Shown: positions 8,858 through 19,065 of the stretch, one piece after another
How the letters are laid out: each line of letters starts with the position of its first letter
How positions within the stretch are numbered: position 1 is the stretch's first letter
Assembly (NCBI RefSeq): GCF_008935075.1
Contig: NZ_CP044545.1
Location: 2,507,501-2,571,500, forward strand
Source: Pradoshia sp. D12
GTDB taxonomy: Bacteria; Bacillota; Bacilli; Bacillales; Pradoshiaceae
Direction: 5' to 3'
Length of the DNA: 64,000 nt
Notes under the pieces: generated by a model
Database searches by the model: none
Told to the model about the DNA's origin: nothing
What the model saw: the letters and a program-made list of their open reading frames with translations, nothing else
Made by a program: the position numbers and the translations under genes

Positions 8858-9058
8858 TTAGTTTTTTTGAACGTTAGTAGCTTGTGGTCCACGTTGACCT
8901 TGTTCTACTTCAAAAGTAACTTCTTGACCTTCGTCAAGTGTTTTGAAACCTTCACCTTGGATAGCTGAGAAGTGTACGAATACATCGTCTCCACCTTCGC
9001 GCTCGATAAATCCGAAACCTTTTTCTGCGTTAAACCATTTTACTTTACCATGTTCCAT
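8858..9058 (-). CDS. Cold-shock protein (CspB/CspD type)
   Basis: The 66-residue protein is a full single cold-shock domain: [15 protein letters not shown] containing RNP1, DDVFVHF containing RNP2, and the GPQATNV end. It binds single-stranded RNA and DNA and acts as an RNA chaperone in the cytoplasm. The length and sequence match Bacillus CspB, CspC and CspD closely, and I cannot say which paralogue it is. AGGAGG lies 8 nt before the ATG. The AT-rich region 9059-9386 that it shares with the divergent oxidoreductase gene presumably includes its untranslated leader; I cannot delimit a cold box there. Confidence 0.93.
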   Translation of the reverse strand: MEHGKVKWFNAEKGFGFIEREGGDDVFVHFSAIQGEGFKTLDEGQEVTFEVEQGQRGPQATNVQKN

Positions 9059-9386
9059 TTTTTGTTGCCTCCTAGTGTGCTAACACACAATTGTATTACT
9101 ATCCTTGCTTTTCGATCGTAAGACGACAATAATTGTTCAACTTTCAACCACATCAAACAAAAATAATTCTACCTAATAATAACAGGTTCTGGACTGAAGT
9201 GCAAACGATTACCTCAATTATTTTTAAATTTTTCTTCAAATCATGATTTTTTTGAAACTCTTTTGCAAAATTATACCTATTAAAGCGATGGTAAATAAAA
9301 CAAATCATCAAAAATCACTTTTACAAAGACGGTTCAACGTTCATTATATAATGGTATATAGTGAAGAAAAGGAGCTGGTAAGAATA

Positions 9387-10385
9387 ATGGATCAAAGCTA
9401 TAAAGCGTTAATCGTAGATAAACAGGATGAACAAACAGCAATCAAATTTATAGAAAAACCGTTACATACCCCACAAGATGGCGAAGTTCTCATAAAAGTA
9501 AAATATTCAGGTGTAAATTATAAGGATTGCCTAGCTACAATTCCGAATGGAAATATTGTGACTTCCTACCCGATGGTACCAGGCATCGACCTAGCAGGTA
9601 CAATTATTTCATCGACTGACACTCGCTTTAAAGAAGGTGATGAGGTAATTGCCACGAGCTACGAAATCGGTGTATCCCGTGATGGAGGATATGCGGAATA
9701 TGCTTATATTCCTGCTGATTGGGTTGTCTCACTGCCAAAAGGGCTCACTCTCAAAGAAGCCATGATCATTGGTACAGCTGGATTTACCGCTGCATTATCC
9801 GTCCAGCGTTTGGAGGAAAATAAGGTAACTCCTGATCAAGGTCCTGTGATTGTTACTGGAGCTACAGGCGGTGTAGGCAGTTTCGCGGTCTCCTTCTTAG
9901 CAAAACTCGGATTTACCGTTGAAGCTAGCACAGGAAAATTAGAGGAAGCTGAGTACTTAAAATCAATCGGTGCTGCGAATGTAATCTCAAGGGATGAAGT
10001 ATACAACGGTAAGGTTCGCGCCTTAGGAAAACAGCGTTGGTCCGCTGGTATTGACCCTGTTGGCGGGGAACCTTTAGCATCTCTTTTAAGCCAAATTAAA
10101 TATGGCGGTTCTGTTGCTGCCAGCGGACTGACGGCTGGCACGAAGATTCCCTCCTCCGTATTCCCATTTATATTAAGAGGGATTAATTTATTAGGCATTG
10201 ATTCTGTACAATGCCCGATGAATACACGCCAACAAATTTGGGAACGTTTAGCTACGGATTTAAAGCTCAATCAGTATGAGAATCATATCCAGCAAGAAGT
10301 AAAGCTCGAAGAACTGCCAAATGTATTTCCTGTCCTTCTAAAAGGTGAAGCACGCGGCAGAACAATCGTTGTTTTCCCGGATTAA
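9387..10385 (+). CDS. YhdH/YhfP-family quinone oxidoreductase (MDR superfamily)
   Basis: The start is ATG 9387, preceded by AAAGGAG at 9368-9374. The frame is open further upstream, but that part is not protein-like. The 332-residue product has the GroES-like N-domain (YSGVNYKDCLATIPNG, VPGIDLAGTI) and a Rossmann cofactor domain (VTGATGGVGSFAVSF at about residues 154-168), with a C-terminal strand RTIVVFPD. It lacks zinc-ligand cysteines, as expected for YhdH/YhfP acryloyl-CoA reductase-like or quinone oxidoreductases using NADPH. The physiological substrate is uncertain. A terminator follows, so it is probably monocistronic. A TATAAT at 9347-9352 may be its -10, though no -35 is well placed. 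Confidence 0.85.
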   Translation: MDQSYKALIVDKQDEQTAIKFIEKPLHTPQDGEVLIKVKYSGVNYKDCLATIPNGNIVTSYPMVPGIDLAGTIISSTDTRFKEGDEVIATSYEIGVSRDGGYAEYAYIPADWVVSLPKGLTLKEAMIIGTAGFTAALSVQRLEENKVTPDQGPVIVTGATGGVGSFAVSFLAKLGFTVEASTGKLEEAEYLKSIGAANVISRDEVYNGKVRALGKQRWSAGIDPVGGEPLASLLSQIKYGGSVAASGLTAGTKIPSSVFPFILRGINLLGIDSVQCPMNTRQQIWERLATDLKLNQYENHIQQEVKLEELPNVFPVLLKGEARGRTIVVFPD

Positions 10386-10399
10386 AGAACTCTATTCAA

Positions 10400-10437
10400 C
10401 ACCAATTCTTTTCAATAGAAGAATTGGTGTTTTTTTA
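10400..10437 (+). terminator. Rho-independent terminator
   Basis: CACCAATTCTT (10400-10410) pairs with AAGAATTGGTG (10419-10429), followed by a run of seven T. Confidence 0.9.
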
Positions 10438-10598
10438 TGCACTAACCACCTATCTCTTTATTTTCCAGAGGAAATAAGTTGTTTAATTAGCACATTTTAC
10501 TAACAATTGTTATAATGTTTTGATGTGTAAGAAAAGTATCTAAAAATCACCTTTTGAATACGTATCTTGCAAATATTAAAAAATAGGTGGTAAGAACC

Positions 10599-11564
10599 AT
10601 GACAGAAAACAAACCATACAGAGTTTTGCTTTATTATTTTTATACTCCAATTGAAGATCCAGCTGCATTCGCGGCAGAACACCTTGCATTTTGTAAGGGG
10701 ATTGAACTGAAAGGCCGTATACTTGTGGCCAAAGAAGGAATTAATGGTACGGTTTCCGGTACTGTGGAACAAACAAATGCTTATATGGATAAGATGAAGA
10801 ACGATCCTCAATTCGAAGGGATTGTATTTAAAATAGATGAAGCGGACGGTCATGCGTTTAAAAAAATGCATGTGAGACCACGCCCTGAGCTTGTTCATTT
10901 ATCTTTAGAAGATGATATTAATCCGAACGAATTAACTGGACAGTATTTGAGCCCAAAAGAATTTTTCGAGGGCTTACAGGATGAAAACACAATTGTTTTA
11001 GATGCGCGTAATGACTATGAATATGAACTTGGACATTTCCGCGGCGCCATCAAGCCAGACATTGAAACGTTCCGCGAGCTTCCTCAATGGGTTCGTGATA
11101 ATAAAGAAATGTTTGAAGGAAAACGCGTCCTGACCTATTGTACAGGCGGAATCCGTTGTGAGAAATTTTCCGGTTGGCTAGTAAGAGAAGGATTTAAAGA
11201 TGTCGGCCAGCTCCATGGCGGGATTGCCACATATGGGAAAGATCCAGAAGTACAAGGTCAATTATGGGATGGACAAATGTATGTATTCGATGAAAGAATC
11301 GCTGTTCCAATTAACCAAGTAGAACATGTGATCGTCGGAAGAGATCACTTCGATGGTGAACCGTGTGAACGCTACGTTAATTGTGCAAACCCTGAATGTA
11401 ACGATCAAATTCTTTGCAGTGAAGAAAATGAGCATAAATATATGCGCAGCTGCACGGATGAATGTCGTGTACATCCTCGCAATCGTTATGTTGTAGAGCA
11501 TAACCTAACTGAGGAAGAGGTTGCAGAAAGACTGCATAAACTAGAATTAATTTCAGCTGAGTAA
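10599..11564 (+). CDS. trhO: tRNA uridine(34) hydroxylase TrhO (rhodanese-domain)
   Basis: ATG 10599 is chosen because AGGTGG sits 8 nt upstream; the GTG at 10587 overlaps that SD. The 321-residue protein has the N-terminal UPF0176 domain ([24 protein letters not shown]), a rhodanese domain with the active-site loop [11 protein letters not shown], and a cysteine-rich tail ([16 protein letters not shown], then [13 protein letters not shown]). TrhO makes 5-hydroxyuridine at tRNA position 34 using O2, a step toward wobble modifications. Length and motifs match the Bacillus orthologue (YbfQ). It stands alone with its own terminator. Confidence 0.92.
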   Translation: MTENKPYRVLLYYFYTPIEDPAAFAAEHLAFCKGIELKGRILVAKEGINGTVSGTVEQTNAYMDKMKNDPQFEGIVFKIDEADGHAFKKMHVRPRPELVHLSLEDDINPNELTGQYLSPKEFFEGLQDENTIVLDARNDYEYELGHFRGAIKPDIETFRELPQWVRDNKEMFEGKRVLTYCTGGIRCEKFSGWLVREGFKDVGQLHGGIATYGKDPEVQGQLWDGQMYVFDERIAVPINQVEHVIVGRDHFDGEPCERYVNCANPECNDQILCSEENEHKYMRSCTDECRVHPRNRYVVEHNLTEEEVAERLHKLELISAE

Positions 11565-11566
11565 TA

Positions 11567-11610
11567 TAATTAAAGGAGACCTTTCGATTGAGAGGTCTCC
11601 TTTTAATTAT
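11567..11610 (+). terminator. Terminator between convergent trhO and GDSL gene
   Basis: AAAGGAGACCT pairs with AGGTCTCCTTT around a 9-11 nt loop, with AT tracts on both sides, so it may work in both directions. Confidence 0.8.
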
Positions 11611-11685
11611 ACGATTATAACTTTTCATCTGCGGCTATTATAATCACCTTATTCCGCTCTCGAATTCTTCATAATAACCCCAAAA

Positions 11686-12405
11686 TTATTGTTCCTGCAG
11701 TACTTTTTGCGGGGCTAGCTTACCTAAGTTATCATAAATCTCAGCCGCCATAACCTTATAGCCTTTTTCGGTCAGATGAATACCATCTTCACTGATTAAA
11801 TCCTTTAACTGACCTCTGTTTTTCAGCGCATTCCTTACATCAATCAGGAATACATCCATTTCTTCTGCTATATTTTTTACAGTTCGATTATACTTACTGT
11901 GCCAGTAGGCTATTCCCCCCACCTTGCATATCCATTGACTCACTTCTGTACCGAAACGCTTGGATATTGTCTGATAATAGCGAGCCGGATCCAATGGAGG
12001 CAGCGTGGTTAAAACCGGTGTAATTCCATTTGATTTTAATTTGGTAATAAGCTCTTTTAAATTATTGGCATACCGTGATAGAGGCACTTTTGGCTGATGC
12101 TCGTCATTCGGTTTAGCCGCTACTTCCTTCCAAACAAAGTCACAATCATTCCCGCCAATCCCAATAATCACGTAGGTCGGTTCTTCTTGAATAACATCCT
12201 TTTCAAGTCTGGATAAAAGTAAATCAGAGTTATCATTGAATACTCCCTTATTGATCACTTCTGCCCGGCTAATCTCTGGATTCAATTTATCCTCTGACAT
12301 AAGCTTTTGTAAATAGGCAGGATAATTATTTCTTAAAATTCTCAAACGACCCTTAACATAGGATACTCCCCTAGTTAAACTATCACCAAAGCATATTAAT
12401 TTCAT
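11686..12405 (-). CDS. SGNH/GDSL-family hydrolase
   Basis: The start MKLICFGDSLTRG at 12405 is preferred to one 45 nt upstream because GAGGGA lies 6 nt before it and the GDSL block is then at the normal N-terminal position. The catalytic blocks are visible: GDSL (residues ~7-10) with the nucleophile Ser, GIGGND (block III), and EDGIHLTEKGY with the catalytic Asp and His. About 239 residues with no signal peptide suggest a cytoplasmic esterase or lipase. Substrate unknown. Confidence 0.85.
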   Translation of the reverse strand: MKLICFGDSLTRGVSYVKGRLRILRNNYPAYLQKLMSEDKLNPEISRAEVINKGVFNDNSDLLLSRLEKDVIQEEPTYVIIGIGGNDCDFVWKEVAAKPNDEHQPKVPLSRYANNLKELITKLKSNGITPVLTTLPPLDPARYYQTISKRFGTEVSQWICKVGGIAYWHSKYNRTVKNIAEEMDVFLIDVRNALKNRGQLKDLISEDGIHLTEKGYKVMAAEIYDNLGKLAPQKVLQEQ

Positions 12406-12565
12406 AGGCCATCCCTCATATCTCTTAGTAGTTTCTGTGTTGCAAAGCATGATAATCCTTTGTTACTTTAATTATATCAAGAATATTTGAAAAACTACTT
12501 GATTAATGTTTATATTCTTTTAAATGAAAATTTGTCCATATAAAAATAGTAAATGAGTGAATGAA

Positions 12566-12973
12566 ATGACTCCAATCAACCATATAAGTAGATTCTTTTA
12601 TTTAACAGCCATTATTCTATGTATCATTCTCGGATTGGCTTCCCGTCTATACAGTTCGATGCTACATCCATTTTTAGCTCAGCATGCCGGAGATGCTTTA
12701 TGGGCAATGATGGTCTATTTTGGGTTTCGATTTCTTTTCGTTCAAAAGAAACCATTCTTAGCTTTTGGCTTCAGCGTCCTATTCAGCTTCGGAATTGAAT
12801 TCAGCCAGCTGTATCAAGCAGCATGGATTAACCAAATACGAAACACAACCATCGGGGCTTTAATCCTCGGTAAGGGATTTCTGTGGATAGATCTATTGCG
12901 GTATACACTGGGTATTATGATGGCAGTAATCATAGATTGGTTGAAAATAAACTCTATTAAAACAAATAAATGA
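12566..12973 (+). CDS. DUF2809-like integral membrane protein
   Basis: The 135-residue product has four likely membrane helices and the family-like segments LASRLYSSML, HAGDALWAMMVYFGFRF and FGIEFSQLYQ. I recognise this as the DUF2809 pattern, a membrane family of unknown function. The start is uncertain: GTG at 12557 and ATG at 12566 are both possible, and I prefer the ATG because GAGTG lies 6 nt upstream. Confidence 0.65.
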   Translation: MTPINHISRFFYLTAIILCIILGLASRLYSSMLHPFLAQHAGDALWAMMVYFGFRFLFVQKKPFLAFGFSVLFSFGIEFSQLYQAAWINQIRNTTIGALILGKGFLWIDLLRYTLGIMMAVIIDWLKINSIKTNK

Positions 12974-13016
12974 TAAATTCAATCAGCCTACATTTCCTCC
13001 TTCTGATATAGACATC

Positions 13017-13634
13017 CTATATAATAATCTGTCTATGTGATAAATCCCCTTCTAGGACGATGTTAAAACCATCTTCCTCTATCTTTACAACAGTAAGACT
13101 CGTATCATGGATAAAAGGAGGATCCCATAGGCTCTCAATAGAGGTGTTTTTGAAAATAGAATAGAAGCATTTTATGACAACGGAGTGAGTAACAATCAGG
13201 ATATTGCCTGATTCATATTCATGCTGAATACGATTCAATATGTTCACCGCTCGTTCTTTAACCTCTTCAAATGTTTCCCCCTTTACAGGCTTAAATAAAT
13301 GGGGATTATTCCAGAAAGCATCAAACTCGTCTGGATAGGCAGCCTCAATGGCTCCTTGTTTTTCTCCCTCCCAGTCTCCCATATTAATCTCTTGTAGATT
13401 TTCATCAAAGGCTAGCGGAATATCCCGATTACCCTTAATATATGTTGCTGTATCTGCAGCTCTGCCACTCGGGCTTGAATAAATAGCTGTTAAATCAATA
13501 TCCAGCAGTCCTTTGCTCAGTGAAATCGCATTTTGAATACCCTTTACTGTTAAAGGTGAATCTAATCTTCCCTGCATTCTTTTCTCCGTATTCCAAACTG
13601 TTTCTCCATGTCTAGTTATATAGAGTGTAATCAA
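13017..13634 (-). CDS. Histidine phosphatase (phosphoglycerate mutase-like)
   Basis: The start is TTG 13634, with AGGAGG 9 nt upstream. The 205-residue protein begins ITLYITRHGETVWN, whose RHGE carries the phosphorylated His. It also contains EINMGDWEG and the second catalytic His in VTHSVVIKC. These are the marks of the branch-1 histidine phosphatase superfamily; the short length and SPSGRAADTA fit PhoE/CobC-like small phosphatases. The substrate cannot be told from sequence. No operon partner. Confidence 0.85.
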   Translation of the reverse strand: MITLYITRHGETVWNTEKRMQGRLDSPLTVKGIQNAISLSKGLLDIDLTAIYSSPSGRAADTATYIKGNRDIPLAFDENLQEINMGDWEGEKQGAIEAAYPDEFDAFWNNPHLFKPVKGETFEEVKERAVNILNRIQHEYESGNILIVTHSVVIKCFYSIFKNTSIESLWDPPFIHDTSLTVVKIEEDGFNIVLEGDLSHRQIII

Positions 13635-13845
13635 ATTTCTCAGCCTCCTAAATCAACGCTACTCTATTCTGTATAGAACCTCATTGCTAGTTTTGCAGAT
13701 TCTTTCCTGGCAGTAATTCCACTTAATTTATTCTATCCTTCATTGCCAAACCCCTCTTGGAACCAGAATTAATATGTGACCCTCCATAGCTTAAAATGGT
13801 ATTATTAGTTTATTATTTTAATATTTTCCATACCGGGGTGATACG

Positions 13846-15203
13846 ATGCAATTAACTATGAAAGCGACCGGTGATCATGTACAAGTCTTGTCTTATCCTA
13901 TCTGCTTGCTAAAAACCCAGCCTCCCTGTATGAACGGTCCAGTAAAGGACATTTAGTTCGTCTTTTTTATAGTAGATTTGAAGAAAAAGAAGTGGAAGCG
14001 ACTATATTTGTCACACCTGATCCAATCGAGCTGTTGGATCATCAATCCAATCAATATGAAATTACACATTATATAAATGATCGTGAATTTGCCGTAAGCA
14101 GTATCTTCTGTTCATTTATACGAAATGCTCTCGGAACTGCCCTGAATGGACAGCCAAAAGAGGAATATAGACAATGGGTCAGCCATGCTTTTCCTTTTCA
14201 ATTTACCCTTGGACCTGTTTCATCAGAATTAACTGATCAAGAAATAGAACGTTTATTTAGTCCGCTGGGGTTTGAAATCGCCATCACACATGGTAAAAAT
14301 ACGTCCTCCCCAACTAAATCGGCAAGAATGATCACCCTGGATGGGTTAACAACCCTGCAAAATGCTTTAAGACAGCTGTTTATCCTCATCCCTGTGCTGG
14401 ATAATTATAAGCACTACTTCATAGACGAGAAGGAAGTTGAAAAGCTTCAACGTTATGGACAAGGATGGCTTGAGGATCATCCCATGAGGTCATTCATTTT
14501 ACAAAGAGCATTACGATTCAAAGAATTATATGAAACAACAGAAGCACCTAAAAAGGTGGATAAGGAGCAAAAAACTCCATCCAAACCATCTCTGGCTGCC
14601 CTTCGCTATGAAAAAATACTGAAAACAGTCAGTGAACTTGATGATAAAGAAACGATTGTAGACATGGGTTCAGGTGAGGGAAAGCTTTCTCTAAAACTAG
14701 GATTTTTGGATGGAGTTAAAGAAATCCTGGCAGTCGAGCCATCTGAGCATATGACTTTACAGGCAATCAAAAGGTTCGAAAAAGTGGAAGGTAAGGCAGG
14801 ATTCCTTTCTCCCACACTGATTTGGGGTTCGCTTTTTTATTATGATGAGCGTCTAAAGAATAAGGATTGCATAATTTTATGCGAGGTCATTGAGCATATT
14901 GATGAGACACGTTTACCCAAAATCATGAGAATGATCCTGGAGGATTATCGGCCAAAAACCCTTATGATCACAACACCAAATAAAGAGTACAACGCTGTAT
15001 ATGACTTACATGAACACTTCCGCCATTCCGACCATCGCTTTGAATGGTCGAGGCAGCAATTTGAGGACTGGTGCTGGATGAACGTGGCCAATCAGCCATA
15101 TAATCTTCAGTTTCAAGAGATTGGCGATATTCATGAACTGTATGGCTCACCTACTCAAATGTGCATTTTCAAACGAAAGGAAGGCCAATCAGATGAACAT
15201 TAA
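13846..15203 (+). pseudogene. hen1: Hen1-type 3'-terminal RNA 2'-O-methyltransferase, frameshifted
   Basis: ATG 13846 follows GGGGTG by 5 nt and starts MQLTMKATGDHVQV, the bacterial Hen1 N-terminus. The frame then fails, and LSYLLAKNPASLYERSS, GHLVRLFYSRFEEKEVEATIF resumes in another frame and runs to 15203. The break is an exact 5-bp tandem duplication (GTCTT at 13885-13889 and 13890-13894). Removing one copy leaves 451 codons without interruption. The C-terminal methyltransferase domain is intact: DMGSGEGKLS binds SAM, and CEVIEHIDE with the HxxH-like FRHSDH supply the metal-binding residues. Hen1 methylates RNA ends during Pnkp-mediated repair. A GTG at 13992 could restart translation without the N-terminal domain, but no SD is evident there. 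Confidence 0.8.
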
Positions 15204-17784
15204 CATACCAAGTGCCGGGATTATCCTTTTAGTCGGTCCGTCCAATTCCGGTAAAACAACTCTGTTATCCAAATTAATCAATAATCAAACACTCCTCCCT
15301 TCCGAGGTTGTTAGTTCAGATGCTTTCCGAAAAATCGTTGGGGATACCGATTTTATAGATTGGAAGAACCGCTCCAAAACAGAAGCAGATTATCTGGTGG
15401 AACACTATCATTCCATCTCAAAAAAAGCATTTGAGGTCATGTACTCTGTCATAGAAGCTAGATGTCAGTTAAATAAGCTAACTTTCATTGATGCCACTCA
15501 TCTTAAGACCGATGATTGAAAAAAATATATCGATATTGCCAGGAAGCACCACTTGCCGATTATTGCCCTTATACTGGATACGGATCAACAAACACTTCTT
15601 GAACGAGATGAAAAGCGCGAGCAGCCAAGAGGAAAACGCCGAATTAAACAGCAATACCAGACCTTCAAAAGCGAAAAACGTTTTATCAAAAAGGAAGGCT
15701 TCCGAGCAATTTATGCAATTAAGGATATAGATGAAGTCACTCTTCACAGACTGGAAAATCCGCTATATATGGAGGTCGGCAGCGGCATTGATCTAATTGG
15801 TGATATACATGGCTGCTATGAGGAAATGATTGAACTCCTTGAAAAGCTCGGTTATCAAGCTCAGGAAAGTGGCTTATACATTCATCCCGATGGCAGAAGA
15901 TTTGTATCTGTTGGAGATATTATGAGCCGCGGCCCCTATTCGTTAAAAACGATGCAATTTTTCGAGCGTCATATTAAACATGGATTAGCATACATGATTG
16001 ATAGCAATCACGGCTGGAAAATCGCCCGCTGGCTGGATGGGCGAAACGTTACCCTCAAGCATGGAGACGAGCAGACGGCAGACGAGTTTAAACAATTTGA
16101 AGACAAGTACGGCTCTGAAGAAACGAATCTACTTAAAAATAAGATGAAGAAGATGCTGATAGAAGCCCCTTCCCATTATGTGTTTTTACAAAATGACGTA
16201 CCTGTACTGGTTTGTACTCACGCCGGGATAAAGGATGACTATATCGGCAGACAATCTCAGGAAATCAGTGATTTTTGCCGATATGGAGATACAGATGGCT
16301 TTGATGAAGCTGGAAAACCGCGCCGGAAGGATTGGTTTGTTAATCATAACAGCAGTCCCCTCATTATATGGGGACATGATCCGAAACCTCAGCCCCTGCG
16401 CATCAATAACACGATAAATATAGATCAGGGTGTTGTTTTTGGCGGCCAACTTACTGCCTTCCGTTACCCGGAGGAAAAATTCGTCAGCGTAAAAGCCCGG
16501 CAGGATTATTCAAACAGCGATGACAACCCCTTGATGGAATGGGAAAGGAATCGATTAAATCCGCCTAATATCGGCAGCTTTATAAATGGGTATTCTGTCC
16601 TGACAGAAGAGTTCGGTGAAGTAAAATTGTATAAGGAGCATGTGAAGGCTGCCATTGATACAGTTTCGCATTTCACCATCCCTATAGAGAAATTGCTTTA
16701 TATTCCGCCAACCATGAGCCCTACTCCAAAGCCCTCTCAGCTGCCGGATTATTTAGAGCATCCAAAGGAAGCGATTGATTATTATCGCAATCATGGTATT
16801 CAAAAGATGATTGCCGAAAAGAAACATATGGGCAGCCGTGCTGTTTTATTACTATTCAAGGATCTGCCCTCCGCTCTTCATTATGTTGGATATGAAACGC
16901 TTGGTGTTATTTATACGCGAAGAGGCCGACGCTTCTTTGACTCCATCACTGAAGAGAAAGTGGTTCACGAATTACATTCTGATTTGATCAATCATGGCTA
17001 TTTCGAAAAATATAATACAGATTTTGTTTTGCTGGATGCGGAAATTATGCCGTGGAATCTGAAAGCGAAGGAGCTTATCCAAAACCAATATGCGCATGTT
17101 GCTGAAAATGCCATCATGGATCGAAATTCTCTCAAAAACAAGCTGGAACAGGCCGTATCAACAAATTCCGAACTCCACAGTTGGCTAAACGAATATATTG
17201 AAAAATTGGCAAATGCGCAGAATTTCAAAAAAGTATATGAAACCTATTGCTGGGAGGTCGAGGATATTCACCAAATTCAGATTGCTCCCTTTCATGTCCT
17301 AGCCCACAGCAAGGAAACTTTCTTTGACCAACCGCATCTATGGCATATGCACATGAATCGTGAATTAGCCGCTCTATCCAAATTCTTTATTGAAACCGAA
17401 TTTAAAGTAATCGATAGCGAGGCGAGCGAGCAAGATGTCATAGAATGGTGGAGGGAAATGACTGAGGAAGGACATGAAGGCATTGTCATCAAGCCTGAAA
17501 CTTTTATCGCTAAAGAACGAGGTAAGCTGTTGCAGCCCGCTATTAAAGTAAGAGGCAGAAAATATTTATCGATTATTTATGGGATGGATTATTTATCCCC
17601 TGCTAATCTAGCACGCTTGAAAAATAGAAACACCTCCAAAAAACAAAAATTGGCGTTACGTGAATTTGTTCTCGGAGTAGAAGGCATTCGCCGCTTTGTC
17701 AACGGAGATTCTCTGCAACGCGTACATGAATGTGTCCTTGGCACTCTCTCTCTCGAATCAGACCCGGTCGACCCAAGGCTGTAA
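15193..17784 (+). pseudogene. pnkp: Pnkp polynucleotide kinase-phosphatase-ligase, in-frame TGA
   Basis: ATG 15193 overlaps the end of hen1 by 11 nt and follows AAAGGAAGG. The three Pnkp modules are present. The kinase has its P-loop GPSNSGKT at residues 15-22. The metallophosphatase starts with LIGDIHGCYEE near 203 and continues with VGDIMSRGP and SNHGWKIAR. The ligase-like adenylyltransferase has KHMGSRA near 543. In-frame TGA at 15517-15519 (codon 109) interrupts the kinase: the text reads LKTDD-stop-KKYIDIARKHH, and Trp (TGG) would fit the stop position. Without it the protein would be 863 residues, the usual size. Pnkp with Hen1 heals, seals and methylates cleaved RNAs (for example ribotoxin-cut tRNA). 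As sequenced, full-length protein is not made. Internal restart could give the phosphatase and ligase modules only. Confidence 0.82.
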
Positions 17785-17794
17785 GATACAGAAC

Positions 17795-17840
17795 AAAGGA
17801 AGATGAACCTGTTGTGATTGACAGGTTCATCTTCCTTTAG
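17795..17840 (+). terminator. Long hairpin after pnkp
   Basis: AAAGGAAGATGAACCTGT (17795-17812) pairs perfectly with ACAGGTTCATCTTCCTTT (17821-17838). The stem is 18 bp, but only a short T-run follows. Confidence 0.65.
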
Positions 17841-17852
17841 GTAAAACAATAA

Positions 17853-17864
17853 TGATAATTATCA
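17853..17864. promoter_or_regulatory. Perfect palindrome TGATAATTATCA, Fur-box-like
   Basis: The 12-bp palindrome lies 81 bp before rarD. Bacillus Fur sites follow TGATAATNATTATCA, and this lacks the central 3 bases, so it is a partial match. A role for Fur here is inference. Confidence 0.3.
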
Positions 17865-17944
17865 CAATTAATATTTTCGTTTCAACTGTTCAGCAGTATA
17901 ATAGGTTGATATAAATGAAAGTTATAGTAGAAAGAAGTGTAAGC

Positions 17945-18856
17945 ATGGAGAATCAAGCAAAAGAAAAAAAGCTCGGCATTTTAGCTGGCGGCGGAGCTTA
18001 TTTTTTATGGGGATGCCTACCAGTCTATTGGAAATTAGCCGGTGATGTATCTGATTTGGAAATCCTGGCACACCGTATTTTATGGTCCTTTGTGTTTATG
18101 GTGCTGCTCGTCTTTTGTTTCGGAAAGTCGAAGGATGTTTTTGGGGAAATCACCACCATCCTTAAACAGCCTAAATTGACGTTGGCAATCACCCTGGCAA
18201 CCCTATTAATCTCAGCCAACTGGTTTATCTTTATTTTTTCAGTCAATAGCAATAATATTTTATCCGCCAGCATGGGCTATTATATTAACCCAATCGTCAA
18301 TGTCATACTGGCAACCATCTTCTTAAAGGAAAGGCTGAGCAATGGCGAAAAAATAGCTGTTTTATCTGCGGCAATTGGCGTGATCATTCTAACATGGAGC
18401 CAGGGCTCAATCCCGTGGCCTGCTATATGCATGGCAATGACCTTCGGATTATACGGGCTCATTAAGAAAATGGTTCAAATCAACCCATGGACAGGCTTAA
18501 CACTTGAAACGATGATCATCGCACCATTCGCACTCATTTATCTGTTATTCTTTGCCGAGCATTCCTTTTTATCATACAGTACCCAAGTTGATTTAGTTCT
18601 TGTGGGAGCGGGGATTGTAACCGCAATTCCGTTATTGTTGTTTGCAGAAGGAACAAAACGAATCAGTTATACAATGATTGGATTTTTACAGTATTTAGCT
18701 CCAACCCTCATGCTAGTGATGGCTGTCGTGATCTACGATGAAACATTCACCCTTATTCAAGGCATATCATTCCTGTTTATCTGGATTGCCTTAATCATTT
18801 ATACAGCATCCAATCTGTTCAGATCCGCAAAGAGCAGAAAAGCTGCAGCGAATTAA
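17945..18856 (+). CDS. rarD: RarD-type EamA transporter
   Basis: ATG 17945 is preferred because AAAGAAGTG sits just upstream; ten extra residues from an earlier ATG are not family-like. The 303-residue protein starts KLGILAGGGAYFLWGCLPVYWK and has about ten membrane helices in two EamA repeats, with LGVIILTWSQGS-like loops. This matches RarD (chloramphenicol-sensitive protein family). The substrate of RarD proteins is not settled. The gene has a strong terminator of its own and a possible metal-responsive palindrome upstream. Confidence 0.85.
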   Translation: MENQAKEKKLGILAGGGAYFLWGCLPVYWKLAGDVSDLEILAHRILWSFVFMVLLVFCFGKSKDVFGEITTILKQPKLTLAITLATLLISANWFIFIFSVNSNNILSASMGYYINPIVNVILATIFLKERLSNGEKIAVLSAAIGVIILTWSQGSIPWPAICMAMTFGLYGLIKKMVQINPWTGLTLETMIIAPFALIYLLFFAEHSFLSYSTQVDLVLVGAGIVTAIPLLLFAEGTKRISYTMIGFLQYLAPTLMLVMAVVIYDETFTLIQGISFLFIWIALIIYTASNLFRSAKSRKAAAN

Positions 18857-18871
18857 TCTTTTTCGTACTAA

Positions 18872-18918
18872 TAAACCTGTGGAGGAAACTGAGATGGCTT
18901 TCCTCCACAGGTTTTTTC
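18872..18918 (+). terminator. Strong terminator after rarD
   Basis: AACCTGTGGAGGAAA pairs with TTTCCTCCACAGGTT around a 10-nt loop, followed by TTTTTT. Confidence 0.92.
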
Positions 18919-19065
18919 GTTTGTAGCGTAAGAGCGGCTTAACGTGTGCCTCTGTTGCTGGCTAAATAATGCGTCAGATGCTATTTTTTCATTGAATTCT
19001 AACTAGTTTGCCAGTTTTCAAGAGGTAATTCCCTCTATTAGACCGATATGAGGCAAAGAATTCAA

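Noticed and set aside
9243-9386. N-terminal extension of the quinone oxidoreductase
   Set aside because: The added 48 residues are not family-like and lack an SD. AAAGGAG before 9387 fits the normal start.
13885-13894. Programmed frameshift in hen1
   Set aside because: The site is an exact 5-bp duplication, not a slippery heptamer with a stimulatory structure, and a shift of this size is not a known recoding event.
15517-15519. TGA in pnkp as selenocysteine or as a recoded Trp codon
   Set aside because: TGA serves as a normal stop in other genes here (for example drmA and the McrC-like gene), no SECIS-like hairpin follows, and neighbouring genes carry ordinary inactivating lesions.
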